Assembly (NCBI RefSeq): GCF_000188055.2
Contig: NZ_AEUZ02000001.1
Span: 1,874,001 to 1,938,000 of the forward strand
Reading direction: 5' to 3'
Source of the DNA: Streptococcus urinalis 2285-97
GTDB lineage: Bacteria; Bacillota; Bacilli; Lactobacillales; Streptococcaceae
Length of the DNA: 64,000 nucleotides
Shown here: one piece after another, positions 53,336-62,374 of the stretch
Layout: every line of letters starts with the position of its first letter
How positions within the stretch are numbered: the stretch's first letter is position 1
Program-made: the position numbers and the translations under genes
Notes under the pieces: generated by a model
The model's input: the letters and a program-made list of their open reading frames with translations, nothing else
Told to the model about the DNA's origin: nothing
Databases searched by the model: none

Positions 53336-53363
53336 TTGTTTTAATAATAAAAGAGAATATAAT
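53336..53363 (+). promoter_or_regulatory. Promoter of the CnaB-type adhesin gene
   Basis: TTGTTT (53336-53341) and TATAAT (53358-53363) with a 16-bp spacer. The leader that follows contains the csRNA-complementary stretch at 53371-53396. Confidence 0.6.
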
Positions 53364-53405
53364 TAGATTTGAGAGATTTTTTTAGAAAAAGAAAAGGAGA
53401 AAACG

Positions 53406-55371
53406 ATGAGATTAAAAATAAATATTTTTTTAGTTTCTGTTTTAATGCTGCTTACAACACTAACAGGTCACACGATCAAAGCAGCAACAGTTACAAACTA
53501 CTCGGCAACTGCCAACTTAACCTATAATGGAACGCCAATCAATGGGACTACTGGCGATGTTAATATCCCAACATATGCTCATTTGCAATATTCTTCTACT
53601 ATTACTTTTCCTGACAGTCAAGCTATTAATAGTGGTGACACTTATAGTTTTGATATTCCAAAAGAGTTTCGTTTTCCTGGAGCGTTAGCTCCATTCAATA
53701 TCGTTAACAAAGCTGGAACTATCATTGGTACTGCAACTGTTAATGCTTTATCAACACCAAATAACTTGACCGTTACGTTTAATGATTTTTACTCAAAAGT
53801 TAATGAAAATAAAAACATGACCTTAAGTTTTGATCTAATTGCAAATAACAATACATTAACAAACGGTGAAAAAGTTAATACTGTTATTCCAAATACAAAT
53901 CAACCTGCCAGTTTTACATTTGGAAGCAACAAAAACGTCACTCCAGGTAGTGCTATTAACAATTATACTTTCAAATATTCCTATCATGACACAATCAATC
54001 AAGATGTGATTCACTGGGTTGTCATTGCAAATGCTATCCAAGATCCAATTGAAAATTTGGTAGTTACAGATACTTTAGGTAGCAACCAATACATGACAGC
54101 TGAAGATAAAGCTGGTTTACGTTTCAGGGAACTTGAAATTAAAGAAAATGATCCAATTGATTCTGAATCTGAAGCTAAAGGACGTACTATAACTGCTAGT
54201 CTTAGAGACCAAGTGGTTTATACGCCTACTGATAATTCAACGTCATTTACTTACGCTACTACAAATAATAATTTCACAACCATTAATGGTAAAGATTATG
54301 GTCATGCTTACTATATTACATACACGACACACATCAATCGTCAGCAAGCTGGCTCACAATCAAAATTTACAAATACTGTTAACCTTTCAGGGTCAAATCT
54401 AACGCAAAAAACACAAACAGCTAATTATACTGACGATAATGCAACTGGTACGGGTGATGCTATCTGCTCAAGTTACTTTAGAAACACAAAAACAAGTCAA
54501 AGGAGCCGACCTATAAGCAAATCAATTCGAATTTGGTCTTTACAATAGCACAGATTCGACAACACCTATTCAAACAACTACTAATGCAGCAGACGGTAAA
54601 GTAATCTTTAATCCCTTAACCTTTAATCAGGAAGGGACATATCATTACTTCATTAAAGAAATTATTCCAACTGCTGATCAACAACTTGAAGGTTACACTT
54701 ATGACCAAGGTCAAGAAGATATTACCATCAATGTAACTAAAGATGATAATAATGTTTACAGTGCACAGGTAACCTATGGTGACAAACAAACTTTTGTTAA
54801 TACTTACGAAAGTCCAAAAACAAATATCACCGTTTCAAAAGTTTGGGATGACCAAAATAACGCCGATAAGAGTCGTCCAGAGTCTGTTAAAGTTCAACTT
54901 TATGCAGATGGAAAAGCGACTCAAGATGTCATTACACTTTCCGAAAAAAATAACTGGACTTACACCTGGAAAGCACTTGAACAAAAAGCTAATGAACAAG
55001 TTATTTCATACACTGTTAAGGAAGTTGACGTCCCACAAGGTTATACTAGTCAAGTCTCTCAACTAGATAATGGTCAATTCACTATTACAAATAGTCATAC
55101 ACCAACGACCCCAGAAAAACCAAAAGAGGATACACCATCTACTCCAGATATGCCAAAAGATAATACTCCGAAAAAACCAAATACTCCAAGTAAACCAAGT
55201 AAAAAACCTAAAAAAGACACGCCTAAACCTAAATCAAAAGAAACTAAAAAGGCTATTTTTAAAGCAAGTCTTCCAAAAACTGGCGAAGCAAAACATAATT
55301 TCTTATTACTTTTAGGATTACTAATCATCGGAAGTCTTAGTTTTTATCTTATTCAACATAAGAAAAACTAG
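53406..55371 (+). pseudogene. CnaB/pilin-like LPXTG adhesin, broken by a frameshift and a stop
   Basis: The first 380 codons (to 54548) encode a signal peptide (LVSVLMLLTTLTGHTIKA) and Cna-type adhesion domains (about 30-340). After ATC at 54462-54464 the correct frame (AQVTLETQKQVKGADL) is reached only by restoring two bases, for example TC. In that frame a TAA at 54514-54516 replaces an expected Lys codon. Beyond it, coding is continuous: a streptococcal pilin isopeptide domain (ANQFEFGLYNST ... TYGDKQTFVNTY), a CnaB domain (ITVSKVWDDQNNADKSRPES ... FTITNS), a Pro/Lys linker, LPKTGE and a basic tail ending at 55371. Intact length would be about 655 residues. AAGGAG precedes the ATG. Confidence 0.85.
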
Positions 55372-55383
55372 GTTTATATACTA

Positions 55384-55408
55384 AAAAAACCCAATGTCTG
55401 GGCTTTTT
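55384..55408. terminator. Terminator between adhesin remnant and TetR gene
   Basis: AAAACCCA / TGGGCTTTTTT hairpin between convergent genes. Confidence 0.7.
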
Positions 55409-55933
55409 TTAGTTTTCTATCATTATCAAATAATATTGTAAGAGTTGTTTAGCACTCAAGCGTTTTCTTTGATGTAACCACCATTTGATTGTTTCAACAA
55501 AGGAAGAGATGGCAAATTGCTTTAAAAATTCTTCTGGGATGGTCTCATTTGAAAGGTAGTCTTGTCGAAGTTTTGGGTAAAAATCATGTTCTAATTCCTT
55601 TTTAAACCGAAGTAAAAAATAGGGATCATCGGATAATAGTAAAGTCGCAATACTATCTTTATTTTGATCAAAATGATTTAAAATATGAATCAGATAATCT
55701 TCAAATGATATTGGCTCAACTTGCTTGAACAGATGATGAAATAAATCTTCACATAATTCCTTAAGTAGAACTTCTTTACTTTCATAATGAGCATAGAAAG
55801 TAGATCTTCCAATATTTGCAAGGTCAATAATATCACTCACTCTTATTTTAGAATAATCTTTTTCTTGTAAAAGGTTGATAAAGGCATTGTAAATAGCTGT
55901 ATTGGTTTTTTGAATTTGTCTATCTTTTTCCAT
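55409..55933 (-). CDS. TetR-family transcriptional regulator
   Basis: A 174-residue TetR protein with HTH YSKIRVSDIIDLANIGRSTFYAHYESKEVLL and a C-terminal domain of the TetR_C type. The start MEKDRQIQ (55931-55933) is preferred because the upstream ATG lies within the palindromic operator. It is divergent from the cation efflux gene, with CTGTTCATTATTGAACAG between them. It is probably the repressor of both. Confidence 0.88.
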   Translation of the reverse strand: MEKDRQIQKTNTAIYNAFINLLQEKDYSKIRVSDIIDLANIGRSTFYAHYESKEVLLKELCEDLFHHLFKQVEPISFEDYLIHILNHFDQNKDSIATLLLSDDPYFLLRFKKELEHDFYPKLRQDYLSNETIPEEFLKQFAISSFVETIKWWLHQRKRLSAKQLLQYYLIMIEN

Positions 55934-55952
55934 CGTGGACACTTTCTTAAAA

Positions 55953-55970
55953 CTGTTCATTATTGAACAG
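55953..55970. promoter_or_regulatory. Palindromic operator between TetR and CDF genes
   Basis: CTGTTCA-TTAT-TGAACAG is a perfect dyad with 7-bp arms in the divergent intergenic region, suited to a TetR dimer. Confidence 0.65.
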
Positions 55971-56065
55971 GTGAACTGCTTTGTTTATAGTCATTTTTCA
56001 ATATCTTTTAGATAATAGGATTAAAGAATCCATAACTACTATTAGTATACCAAAAGGAGAAAAGG

Positions 56066-56920
56066 ATGACAGCAAGTAAAAAAGTGGCTATAGCATTTAT
56101 TTTGAACTTTAGCTTTTCAATCATCGAATTTATTTTTGGAAACCTCTTTTTGTCAGGTGCAATCTTAGCAGATGCTGTTCATGATTTTGGTGATGCTATT
56201 GCTATTGGCATCTCTGCTATTTTAGAGAAAAAAGCAGCTCAAGGTGAAGATTCAAAATTTACATTAGGTTATAAGCGGTTTAGCCTTTTAGGAGCTATTA
56301 TTACAAGTCTCATCCTGATTAGCGGTTCTACTTGGGTACTCATTGAAAATATACCAAGATTATGGCATCCAAATCCTGTGAATTATCAGGGAATGTTTCT
56401 TTTAGCTATTGTTGCCATTGTCATTAATGGCTTGGCTAGTTTTGTCATTCATTCAGGTCAGACAAAAAATGAGGAAATCTTAAGTTTACATTTTTTAGAA
56501 GACATTCTTGGTTGGTTAGTTATTATTATCTTAGCTATTATTTTAAACTGGAAATCTTGGTATATCCTTGACCCTATCCTATCCATTGCTATTTCTTTAT
56601 TCATTTTTACAAAAGCTATTCCAAAATGTTGGTCTAATCTAACCATTTTCTTAGACGGTGTTCCTGAAACAATCGACTATCATTCTTTGTATCAAACACT
56701 AGCCAACCTTCCTCAAATAGATTCCATCAATCAACTTAATATTTGGTCTATGGACGGATTTGATAATCGAGCAACCATACATTGTTGTCTAAACAGCTAC
56801 TGTTCTGAAGCTGATTGTAAAGAGGCAATCCGTCAAGTTTGTAAAGATTTTCAAATTCATTCCGTCACAGTTGAAATTGACCAATCTCTCTCTCAACATC
56901 AAAAGCATTGTCAAACCTAA
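56066..56920 (+). CDS. Cation diffusion facilitator (CDF) metal efflux protein
   Basis: A 284-residue CDF transporter with six membrane helices. The metal-site motif ADAVHDFGDA in helix 2 and DPILSIAISL in helix 5 are visible. The C-terminal cytoplasmic domain (residues about 200-284) ends with a Cys/His-rich stretch (HCCLNSYCSEADCKEA, HQKHC) that may sense metal. Zn, Cd, Fe or Mn are possible. AAAGGAG precedes the ATG. It is controlled with the divergent TetR gene through the 55953-55970 operator (inference). Confidence 0.9.
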   Translation: MTASKKVAIAFILNFSFSIIEFIFGNLFLSGAILADAVHDFGDAIAIGISAILEKKAAQGEDSKFTLGYKRFSLLGAIITSLILISGSTWVLIENIPRLWHPNPVNYQGMFLLAIVAIVINGLASFVIHSGQTKNEEILSLHFLEDILGWLVIIILAIILNWKSWYILDPILSIAISLFIFTKAIPKCWSNLTIFLDGVPETIDYHSLYQTLANLPQIDSINQLNIWSMDGFDNRATIHCCLNSYCSEADCKEAIRQVCKDFQIHSVTVEIDQSLSQHQKHCQT

Positions 56921-57160
56921 AAAACAAGGAGCAATTTCTTTGTTTTTTTATTATTTATTAACAACCAAATCCATTTTTTCAATTTAAAAGTTGATGATAA
57001 ACCGACTTCTCCATGATTAATACTAAGACTCAATACAAATTCTACTAATAATTAATTGTAGATGATGACAGCTGATAGTTGTTGTTTTGGGATACTGACT
57101 TTTTCAACTGAAAATTCCGTCATACTAATTCCAAGATATCATTTGAGTTAAACTTTCACT
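56921..57160. other. Intergenic region with terminator
   Basis: A hairpin AAAAAACAA / TTGTTTTTTT (56920-56949) ends the CDF transcript. The remaining 200 bp show nothing recognisable. Confidence 0.5.
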
Positions 57161-57691
57161 CTAGTCTTTTGCTAAGACCTCAATAAACAAGACTTCATTT
57201 GGAAATGCTTGAAGACTTTCCACCGATATCTTTAATTTAGAGTGAACATAGCCACCACCTACAATAATTTCTGATTGTTCTTGTACTGATTTATCTACTA
57301 GGATAGGCCAATCTTTTGGTAAACCCACAGGTGTGATACTACCAAACTCCATAGTCGTTTTTTCCAAAACTTCTTTAAGGTTAGCAAAGGACACTTTACT
57401 GGCATTTAAGGGTCTTTTTAGAGTTGCATTCATATTAATGCGCTTTTCACGAGGGACCAGAACAGCAGCTAGTTGCTTGTTTTTTTGTCTTTTTGCTTCT
57501 ACTACTAGACAATTATATTCCATTTCAATTGGAACATTATAAGCTTGACTTAATGCTTTGCCATCTGCAAATTGTGGATCGATCTCAGCAACTTTAATCT
57601 GATTGGCCTTCTCTAACGAGCCAATAAATTTTGAGACGGTACTAGGTAACAAACTATCATTTTCTTTGATAGGACGGAAAAACAAATCCAT
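57161..57691 (-). CDS. YbaK/EbsC-family aminoacyl-tRNA deacylase
   Basis: A 176-residue protein of the YbaK / ProX-like fold, which hydrolyses mischarged tRNA (usually Cys- or Ala-tRNA-Pro). Typical features are CLVVEAKRQKNKQLAAVLVPREKRIN, the FANLKEVLEKTTMEFGSITPVGLP loop with the GxxxP element, and IIVGGGYVHSKLKIS. It is followed by AzlCD but separated from it by 20 bp on the same strand, so co-transcription is likely. Confidence 0.85.
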   Translation of the reverse strand: MDLFFRPIKENDSLLPSTVSKFIGSLEKANQIKVAEIDPQFADGKALSQAYNVPIEMEYNCLVVEAKRQKNKQLAAVLVPREKRINMNATLKRPLNASKVSFANLKEVLEKTTMEFGSITPVGLPKDWPILVDKSVQEQSEIIVGGGYVHSKLKISVESLQAFPNEVLFIEVLAKD

Positions 57692-57711
57692 AGGAAACTC
57701 CTTATCTTTTA

Positions 57712-58041
57712 TTACGTCAAAATTAATCTTAATAATGCCATAGCAACAATTCCTGTTAATACAGTGTAAAAAAGGTTACGATAGCGTATTGTCACAAATA
57801 AAGTTGGCACCCCAGCTAGTAAATCCAACCATTTCAAACTTGGAAGTGTCCCTATTTTAACTGTAAAAAAACTTGAAAAAGTCAAGGCAAATAAAATAGA
57901 TACTGGTAGAAATTTCAAGAAAGATAAAACACTGTCAGGTAATCCTTTATATTTTACAAAAATAAAAGGTAAAACCCTTGGAACCCACGAGACAAGAAAA
58001 CCTAAAAAAATGGCCATTAAGATATAGTTATTTACCATCAA
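57712..58041 (-). CDS. azlD: Branched-chain amino acid exporter small subunit (AzlD family)
   Basis: A 109-residue protein with four hydrophobic helices (LMAIFLGFLVSWVPRVLPFIF and others), the size and pattern of AzlD. It forms a two-component membrane exporter with AzlC. The genes overlap by 14 bp. Confidence 0.88.
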   Translation of the reverse strand: MMVNNYILMAIFLGFLVSWVPRVLPFIFVKYKGLPDSVLSFLKFLPVSILFALTFSSFFTVKIGTLPSLKWLDLLAGVPTLFVTIRYRNLFYTVLTGIVAMALLRLILT

Positions 58042-58723
58042 ACATTACTCCTACACTACAACCAATCAAAGTCGCAACCAAAACAGATAAAGCACCAGAT
58101 AAAAAGATTGACAATAGGTAATAACTTAATCCTACTGCGACCAAAATAGAGACTATTAATTTCTTTTCTTCAGATAACATAGCTATTAGTTGAAAAACAA
58201 ATAAGCCAATAAACATTGCCACTAATGCAAAATCTAAACCAAAGACTTCAGGATTTGGAACAGCATTCCCAAGTAAGGTCCCAACCATAGTAGAAATAAC
58301 CCATGTTAGGTAACTCATGACATTGTTGCCATGCATCCATTTAGCTGAAACATTCCTATTTTCAAGAGCTTCCCCCAATAAGACACCATAACTTTCATCA
58401 GTAATTAAAGTTCCAATTCCAATATTATTGACTAGGCTGGTTTTTTTAAAAATCGTTGTTGCATGTAGACTCATGAGCATATTTCTTAAATTGACAAGAA
58501 AAACGGTCAAAGTAACAGTTACTAAGTTTGCATGCGTCAGCAACAAAGCACACATCGCAAATTGGGCAGAGCCACCGTAAACCAGTGCACTCATTAATCC
58601 AACCTCAATCACAGACAAATCTGATGCTGATGCAACGATACCAAAAGCTAATCCAATGGAAACATAGCCCATCGCCGTTGGGAGAGCTGCTTTAACACCA
58701 TCTTGAAATCCCTTTTCAGTCAT
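58028..58723 (-). CDS. azlC: Branched-chain amino acid exporter large subunit (AzlC family)
   Basis: A 231-residue AzlC protein with about seven helices: GVKAALPTAMGYVSIGLAFGIVAS, then YGGSAQFAMCALL, RNMLMSLHATTIF and DESYGVLL, all characteristic. The ATG at 58721-58723 follows GGAGGAA. The open frame extends upstream without a ribosome binding site. It exports branched-chain amino acids or analogues together with AzlD. Confidence 0.9.
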   Translation of the reverse strand: MTEKGFQDGVKAALPTAMGYVSIGLAFGIVASASDLSVIEVGLMSALVYGGSAQFAMCALLLTHANLVTVTLTVFLVNLRNMLMSLHATTIFKKTSLVNNIGIGTLITDESYGVLLGEALENRNVSAKWMHGNNVMSYLTWVISTMVGTLLGNAVPNPEVFGLDFALVAMFIGLFVFQLIAMLSEEKKLIVSILVAVGLSYYLLSIFLSGALSVLVATLIGCSVGVMFDGK

Positions 58724-58816
58724 AATTCCTCCAGAATTTTCTGTATATTCAGTAATTATAACACAAATAAATAAGCCTTTACAGACCTGTTTTTGTAAAA
58801 TTTTTTTATTTTTTAC

Positions 58817-58847
58817 TTGACATGGAACGCGTTCCATCATTTACACT
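58817..58847 (+). promoter_or_regulatory. Promoter with LacI-type operator
   Basis: The perfect 16-bp palindrome ATGGAACGCGTTCCAT (58822-58837) directly follows a TTGACA -35 (58817-58822) and occupies the spacer. The central CG with inverted arms is the LacI/GalR operator type. It precedes a HAD phosphatase gene and a LacI-family gene, whose product is the likely binder. Confidence 0.75.
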
Positions 58848-58878
58848 TAAGTTAAATCATAATTAGGAGGCACTTGTC

Positions 58879-59685
58879 ATGAAAACAAAACACATATTTC
58901 TTGATATGGATGGCACCTTATTAAATACCAAAGGAAGAATTTCAGCTGATAACGCACAATTGATAAGGAAGGCCAATATTCCTTTAACTTTGGTATCTGC
59001 ACGTGCACCAATTGAAATGAAAGAAGCTATTGACGCTCTTAATCTGGATGGTTTGCAGGTTGGTTTTAATGGCGGACTTGTTTATCAATACAAGGACAAT
59101 CAAGTTCACGTCATTAGAGAGTTACCTCTTGAAATTGCGGATACTGAACAATTACTAAACTACATCAATCAGTATTTTCCACATATTAGCCAGTCCTATT
59201 ACACTAAAGACCAATGGTTAACCTACAAGATGGATGCGGGAATCGACTATGAAAGTCAACTAACTTTACAAGAACCTACTTTAATTGGTGAAGATCTTTA
59301 TTTAAAACCTCAAAAAGGTGTCTTTAAAATAATGCTCATTGTGTTTGAGCCAGAAAAAATGGCATTTTTAAAAGAAAGTTTATTGGCTCTTGATTTACCA
59401 AATGTGTCTATTCAGCAATCTGGTTCTTATTACTTAGAAATAACACACAGAGAAGCTAAAAAATCAAATGGTATTGATTTTATTGTTGATTTAGAAAACC
59501 TTCCTTTCGAAAGTTTAGCTGCCTTCGGTGATGGGAATAATGATATTCCAATGTTTGAACGTGTTGCAACCCCAATTGCTATGCAAAATGCACCTGAAGA
59601 AATTCGTGTCCAAGCAAAACACGTCACCAAAACAAATGATGAAAATGGTGTAGGTCATGGCATACACGACTTTTTGTTAACATAA
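58879..59685 (+). CDS. Cof-type HAD hydrolase (sugar phosphatase-like)
   Basis: A 268-residue HAD phosphatase with motif I DMDGTLLN (residues 9-16), motif II SAR, Lys in KKSNG and motif IV GDGNNDIPMFE. Cof-type HADs dephosphorylate sugar phosphates or nucleotides. It is the first gene after the LacI operator, and the LacI-family gene follows after 37 bp. GGAGG precedes the ATG. Confidence 0.9.
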   Translation: MKTKHIFLDMDGTLLNTKGRISADNAQLIRKANIPLTLVSARAPIEMKEAIDALNLDGLQVGFNGGLVYQYKDNQVHVIRELPLEIADTEQLLNYINQYFPHISQSYYTKDQWLTYKMDAGIDYESQLTLQEPTLIGEDLYLKPQKGVFKIMLIVFEPEKMAFLKESLLALDLPNVSIQQSGSYYLEITHREAKKSNGIDFIVDLENLPFESLAAFGDGNNDIPMFERVATPIAMQNAPEEIRVQAKHVTKTNDENGVGHGIHDFLLT

Positions 59686-59722
59686 TGCTTCAAACATGCT
59701 ATAGTAGAAAAAAGGAGTCATT

Positions 59723-60655
59723 ATGGTATCTATCAGAGAAATTGCAAAACTAACTGGATACTCCCCTTCTACTATATCACGTTATATTAATCAATCGGGA
59801 TACGTCTCTAAAGAGGCTGCTGAAATGATTCAAAAGGTGATTTCTGAAAAGCACTATTACCCAAATCAATCTGCAATTGATTTAAGTAGTGGTCACACGC
59901 GCAAAATAGGGGTTGTTGTTCCACATACAAAACATTATTACTTTACTGAAATAATACGCGGTATGATTGAGATGGCTTTATCTAGTCAATATCAATTAGT
60001 TATTCTTCCTTCTGACTATGATGTCGATAAAGAATTAGCTTATCTTGATCAACTCCGTTCAAAAGCCTTAGAAGCTATTGTTTTCACATCAAGAGCTATT
60101 AGTTTAGAAACCATAGAATCTTATCAGCCATATGGTCAGATTGTTTGTCTTGAAAAAACAGATAAACCAAATCTATCGTCTGTTTACATTAATCGCTACA
60201 CAGGTTATCTAGGGTTATTTTCTTACTTAAAAACAAAACCAATCAAAAGAATGGCACTATTCTTCACAAGAAATGATGAAATCAGTGAGACTTATAGAGA
60301 AACAATGTCGTATTGTCAAAATCTCCTTCCGAGCGTTTCTTGTCACACTTTTGGACACCTTTCTCAATATGAAGATGCAACAATTGCTTTTAATTATTTA
60401 AATCTGGAGGAACCTTTTGATTGTGTCTTATCTAATAGTGATGATTTGGCTGCTGGATTACTGGAAATTTATTCAGAAAAGGGACTAACCACCCCTTTGA
60501 TTGTTAGCCAGGAGGCACAATTATCTGGAAAACTTCAAAAAATTCCAAGTATTAAGAACCAAACTTATCGTCTTGGTATGAAAGCATTTAAAGCTGCTAT
60601 TTCTAAAGATGTTAAAACACAATCCTTATCTTCAACCTTTTTAGAGAAACGTTAA
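59723..60655 (+). CDS. LacI-family transcriptional regulator
   Basis: A 310-residue LacI/GalR regulator. The HTH is MVSIREIAKLTGYSPSTISRYINQSGYVS, followed by the hinge and a periplasmic-binding-like effector domain (IGVVVPHTKHYYFTEIIRGM). It probably binds the palindrome at 58822-58837 and controls itself together with the HAD phosphatase. The sugar signal is unknown. Confidence 0.92.
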   Translation: MVSIREIAKLTGYSPSTISRYINQSGYVSKEAAEMIQKVISEKHYYPNQSAIDLSSGHTRKIGVVVPHTKHYYFTEIIRGMIEMALSSQYQLVILPSDYDVDKELAYLDQLRSKALEAIVFTSRAISLETIESYQPYGQIVCLEKTDKPNLSSVYINRYTGYLGLFSYLKTKPIKRMALFFTRNDEISETYRETMSYCQNLLPSVSCHTFGHLSQYEDATIAFNYLNLEEPFDCVLSNSDDLAAGLLEIYSEKGLTTPLIVSQEAQLSGKLQKIPSIKNQTYRLGMKAFKAAISKDVKTQSLSSTFLEKR

Positions 60656-60686
60656 ACGTCTGTATTAAGTCAAAATACAGACGTTT
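60654..60686. terminator. Bidirectional terminator between LacI and HAD genes
   Basis: AAACGTCTGTATT / AATACAGACGTTTTT, a long perfect stem between convergent genes. Confidence 0.85.
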
Positions 60687-60690
60687 TTAT

Positions 60691-61500
60691 TTATTTGAAA
60701 CATTGATTAATCGCTCTTGAAAGTCCATTATGATTATTATCACTGGTAATCCAATCTGAAGCTAATTTCACGTCTTCTGGAGCATTCCCCATAGCAACTC
60801 CAACTCCTGCTAATTGAATCATCAGGATATCATTATAATTATCACCAATAGCCATGGTTTCTTCAATTGGAACATGATAGTAGGCAGCTATCTCTTTCAA
60901 AGCATTTTCTTTTGAAACTGAGTTTGTTGTTATCTCCAAATAATTATCTTTTGATAAATAGCACGAAAAATCTTCAAATGACATAGCCTTCAAAGTGAGT
61001 AATAATTCATTTATTTCCTTAGCATCAGAAATAAGAAGCAACTTATGAACCTGAGTCATTGGTTCAGCCAAAAAAGTCTTGAAATCAGTTTTTGTAGGCT
61101 TTTGCTTTGTAATGTCAGCTTCTTGCTGAACCCAATAATCATCTTTTTCAATTAGCCATTCATCATGACTATAAAGACTAACAGAGACATCCGGGAATTG
61201 TGATTCTATCTTTTCAAGTAATACATAAATGTCATTTTTTATCAGAGCGTGTTGACTCAAAATATCATAAGCTTTATCATTTTTCTTAATAATTAAGGCA
61301 CCATTGTAACACACAATTGGGTTGTCCTTTAGTCCAAGCTCTTCAACAATAGGGAACATCCCTTTTGGGGAGCGTGCAGATGCCAAGACAAATGGATGCT
61401 TGGTTTGTGTTAAAGTTGCTTTTAGTTCTGAATCAATAGTATGCTCACTTGTTAGTAATGTACCATCAATATCACTTAATATTAAATTTACTGTAGACAT
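60691..61500 (-). CDS. Cof-type HAD hydrolase
   Basis: A 269-residue HAD phosphatase similar in plan to the one at 58879: DIDGTLLT (residues 9-16), SARSPKGM, and GDNYNDILMIQ. It lies 11 bp after a DeoR-type regulator gene on the same strand, a second phosphatase-plus-regulator module facing the first. AGGAGG precedes the ATG. The substrate is unknown. Confidence 0.9.
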   Translation of the reverse strand: MSTVNLILSDIDGTLLTSEHTIDSELKATLTQTKHPFVLASARSPKGMFPIVEELGLKDNPIVCYNGALIIKKNDKAYDILSQHALIKNDIYVLLEKIESQFPDVSVSLYSHDEWLIEKDDYWVQQEADITKQKPTKTDFKTFLAEPMTQVHKLLLISDAKEINELLLTLKAMSFEDFSCYLSKDNYLEITTNSVSKENALKEIAAYYHVPIEETMAIGDNYNDILMIQLAGVGVAMGNAPEDVKLASDWITSDNNHNGLSRAINQCFK

Positions 61501-61511
61501 CTGATTACCTC

Positions 61512-62258
61512 CTAATAAATCACTTTTAGAGTCGGGGCTAGTAATTGTTTAAATGCCTCATCAGGGGCTTGGTTAGTGACAAAATAATCAAAATTATTAA
61601 TATTTCCTAATATATGATGTGATGTTTGATAACATTTTGATTTTTCTGCAACTAATATTTTGCATTTTGCATTTTGCATTACCTGTTTTTTTAGATAAGT
61701 ATCAGACTCATCCTCATATGAGACCAAACCATCTTTTAATCCTGCAGCCCCAATAACCACAAAATCAAAACTCATTTTGGATAACACTTCAGCTTCAGAA
61801 AAACCAAAGTAAAAACGATTTTTGGAATAGAATTGTCCACCTAATAAGTGAAAATCTACCTCAGATCTATCTGCAAATAGTAAAGCATTATCTAGAGAGT
61901 GAGAGTAAATTGTCAACTTCTTATCTATTATTTGAGCTAATGCTAAAACTGTTGTTGACACATCAAAGAAACACAGTTTATCTGGTGTTAGTAATTGATT
62001 GGTTTGCTTTGCAATTTTAACTTTTTCAGAATTCGCTTTTGTCACTCTCTCTTTAAAAGATTCCATTGCTTGTAAGTCATGTTTTAATAGTATGCCACCA
62101 TGTGTTCGTGTAGCAAGTTGTCTTTTTGCAAGAATTTCAAAGTCTCGCCGTATGGTATCTCTTGAAACATTGAATTGCGTCATCGCTTCTTTACTAGATA
62201 GTTTTTCAGATTGTCGCAATACTTGGAGCATTTTTTCTAGTCTTTCTTCTTGGTACAT
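61512..62258 (-). CDS. DeoR-family transcriptional regulator
   Basis: A 248-residue DeoR regulator. The HTH LSSKEAMTQFNVSRDTIRRDFEILAKRQLATRTHGGIL is typical, and the C-terminal sugar-phosphate-sensing domain has the VIGAAGLKDGL and EKSKC segments. It precedes the HAD gene in one operon. Within the gene three perfect TTTTGCA repeats (61658-61678, plus strand) encode QNAKCKI. Confidence 0.92.
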   Translation of the reverse strand: MYQEERLEKMLQVLRQSEKLSSKEAMTQFNVSRDTIRRDFEILAKRQLATRTHGGILLKHDLQAMESFKERVTKANSEKVKIAKQTNQLLTPDKLCFFDVSTTVLALAQIIDKKLTIYSHSLDNALLFADRSEVDFHLLGGQFYSKNRFYFGFSEAEVLSKMSFDFVVIGAAGLKDGLVSYEDESDTYLKKQVMQNAKCKILVAEKSKCYQTSHHILGNINNFDYFVTNQAPDEAFKQLLAPTLKVIY

Positions 62259-62374
62259 AATGTTCTCCTTTCTTTTATTTTATTATGATTTTTAATTGTT
62301 TTAAAGTAATATTCAATTATTTTGCTTATAAATACTTAAATAATAAAAAAAATAAAACTCCTTATAGAGCTTTA

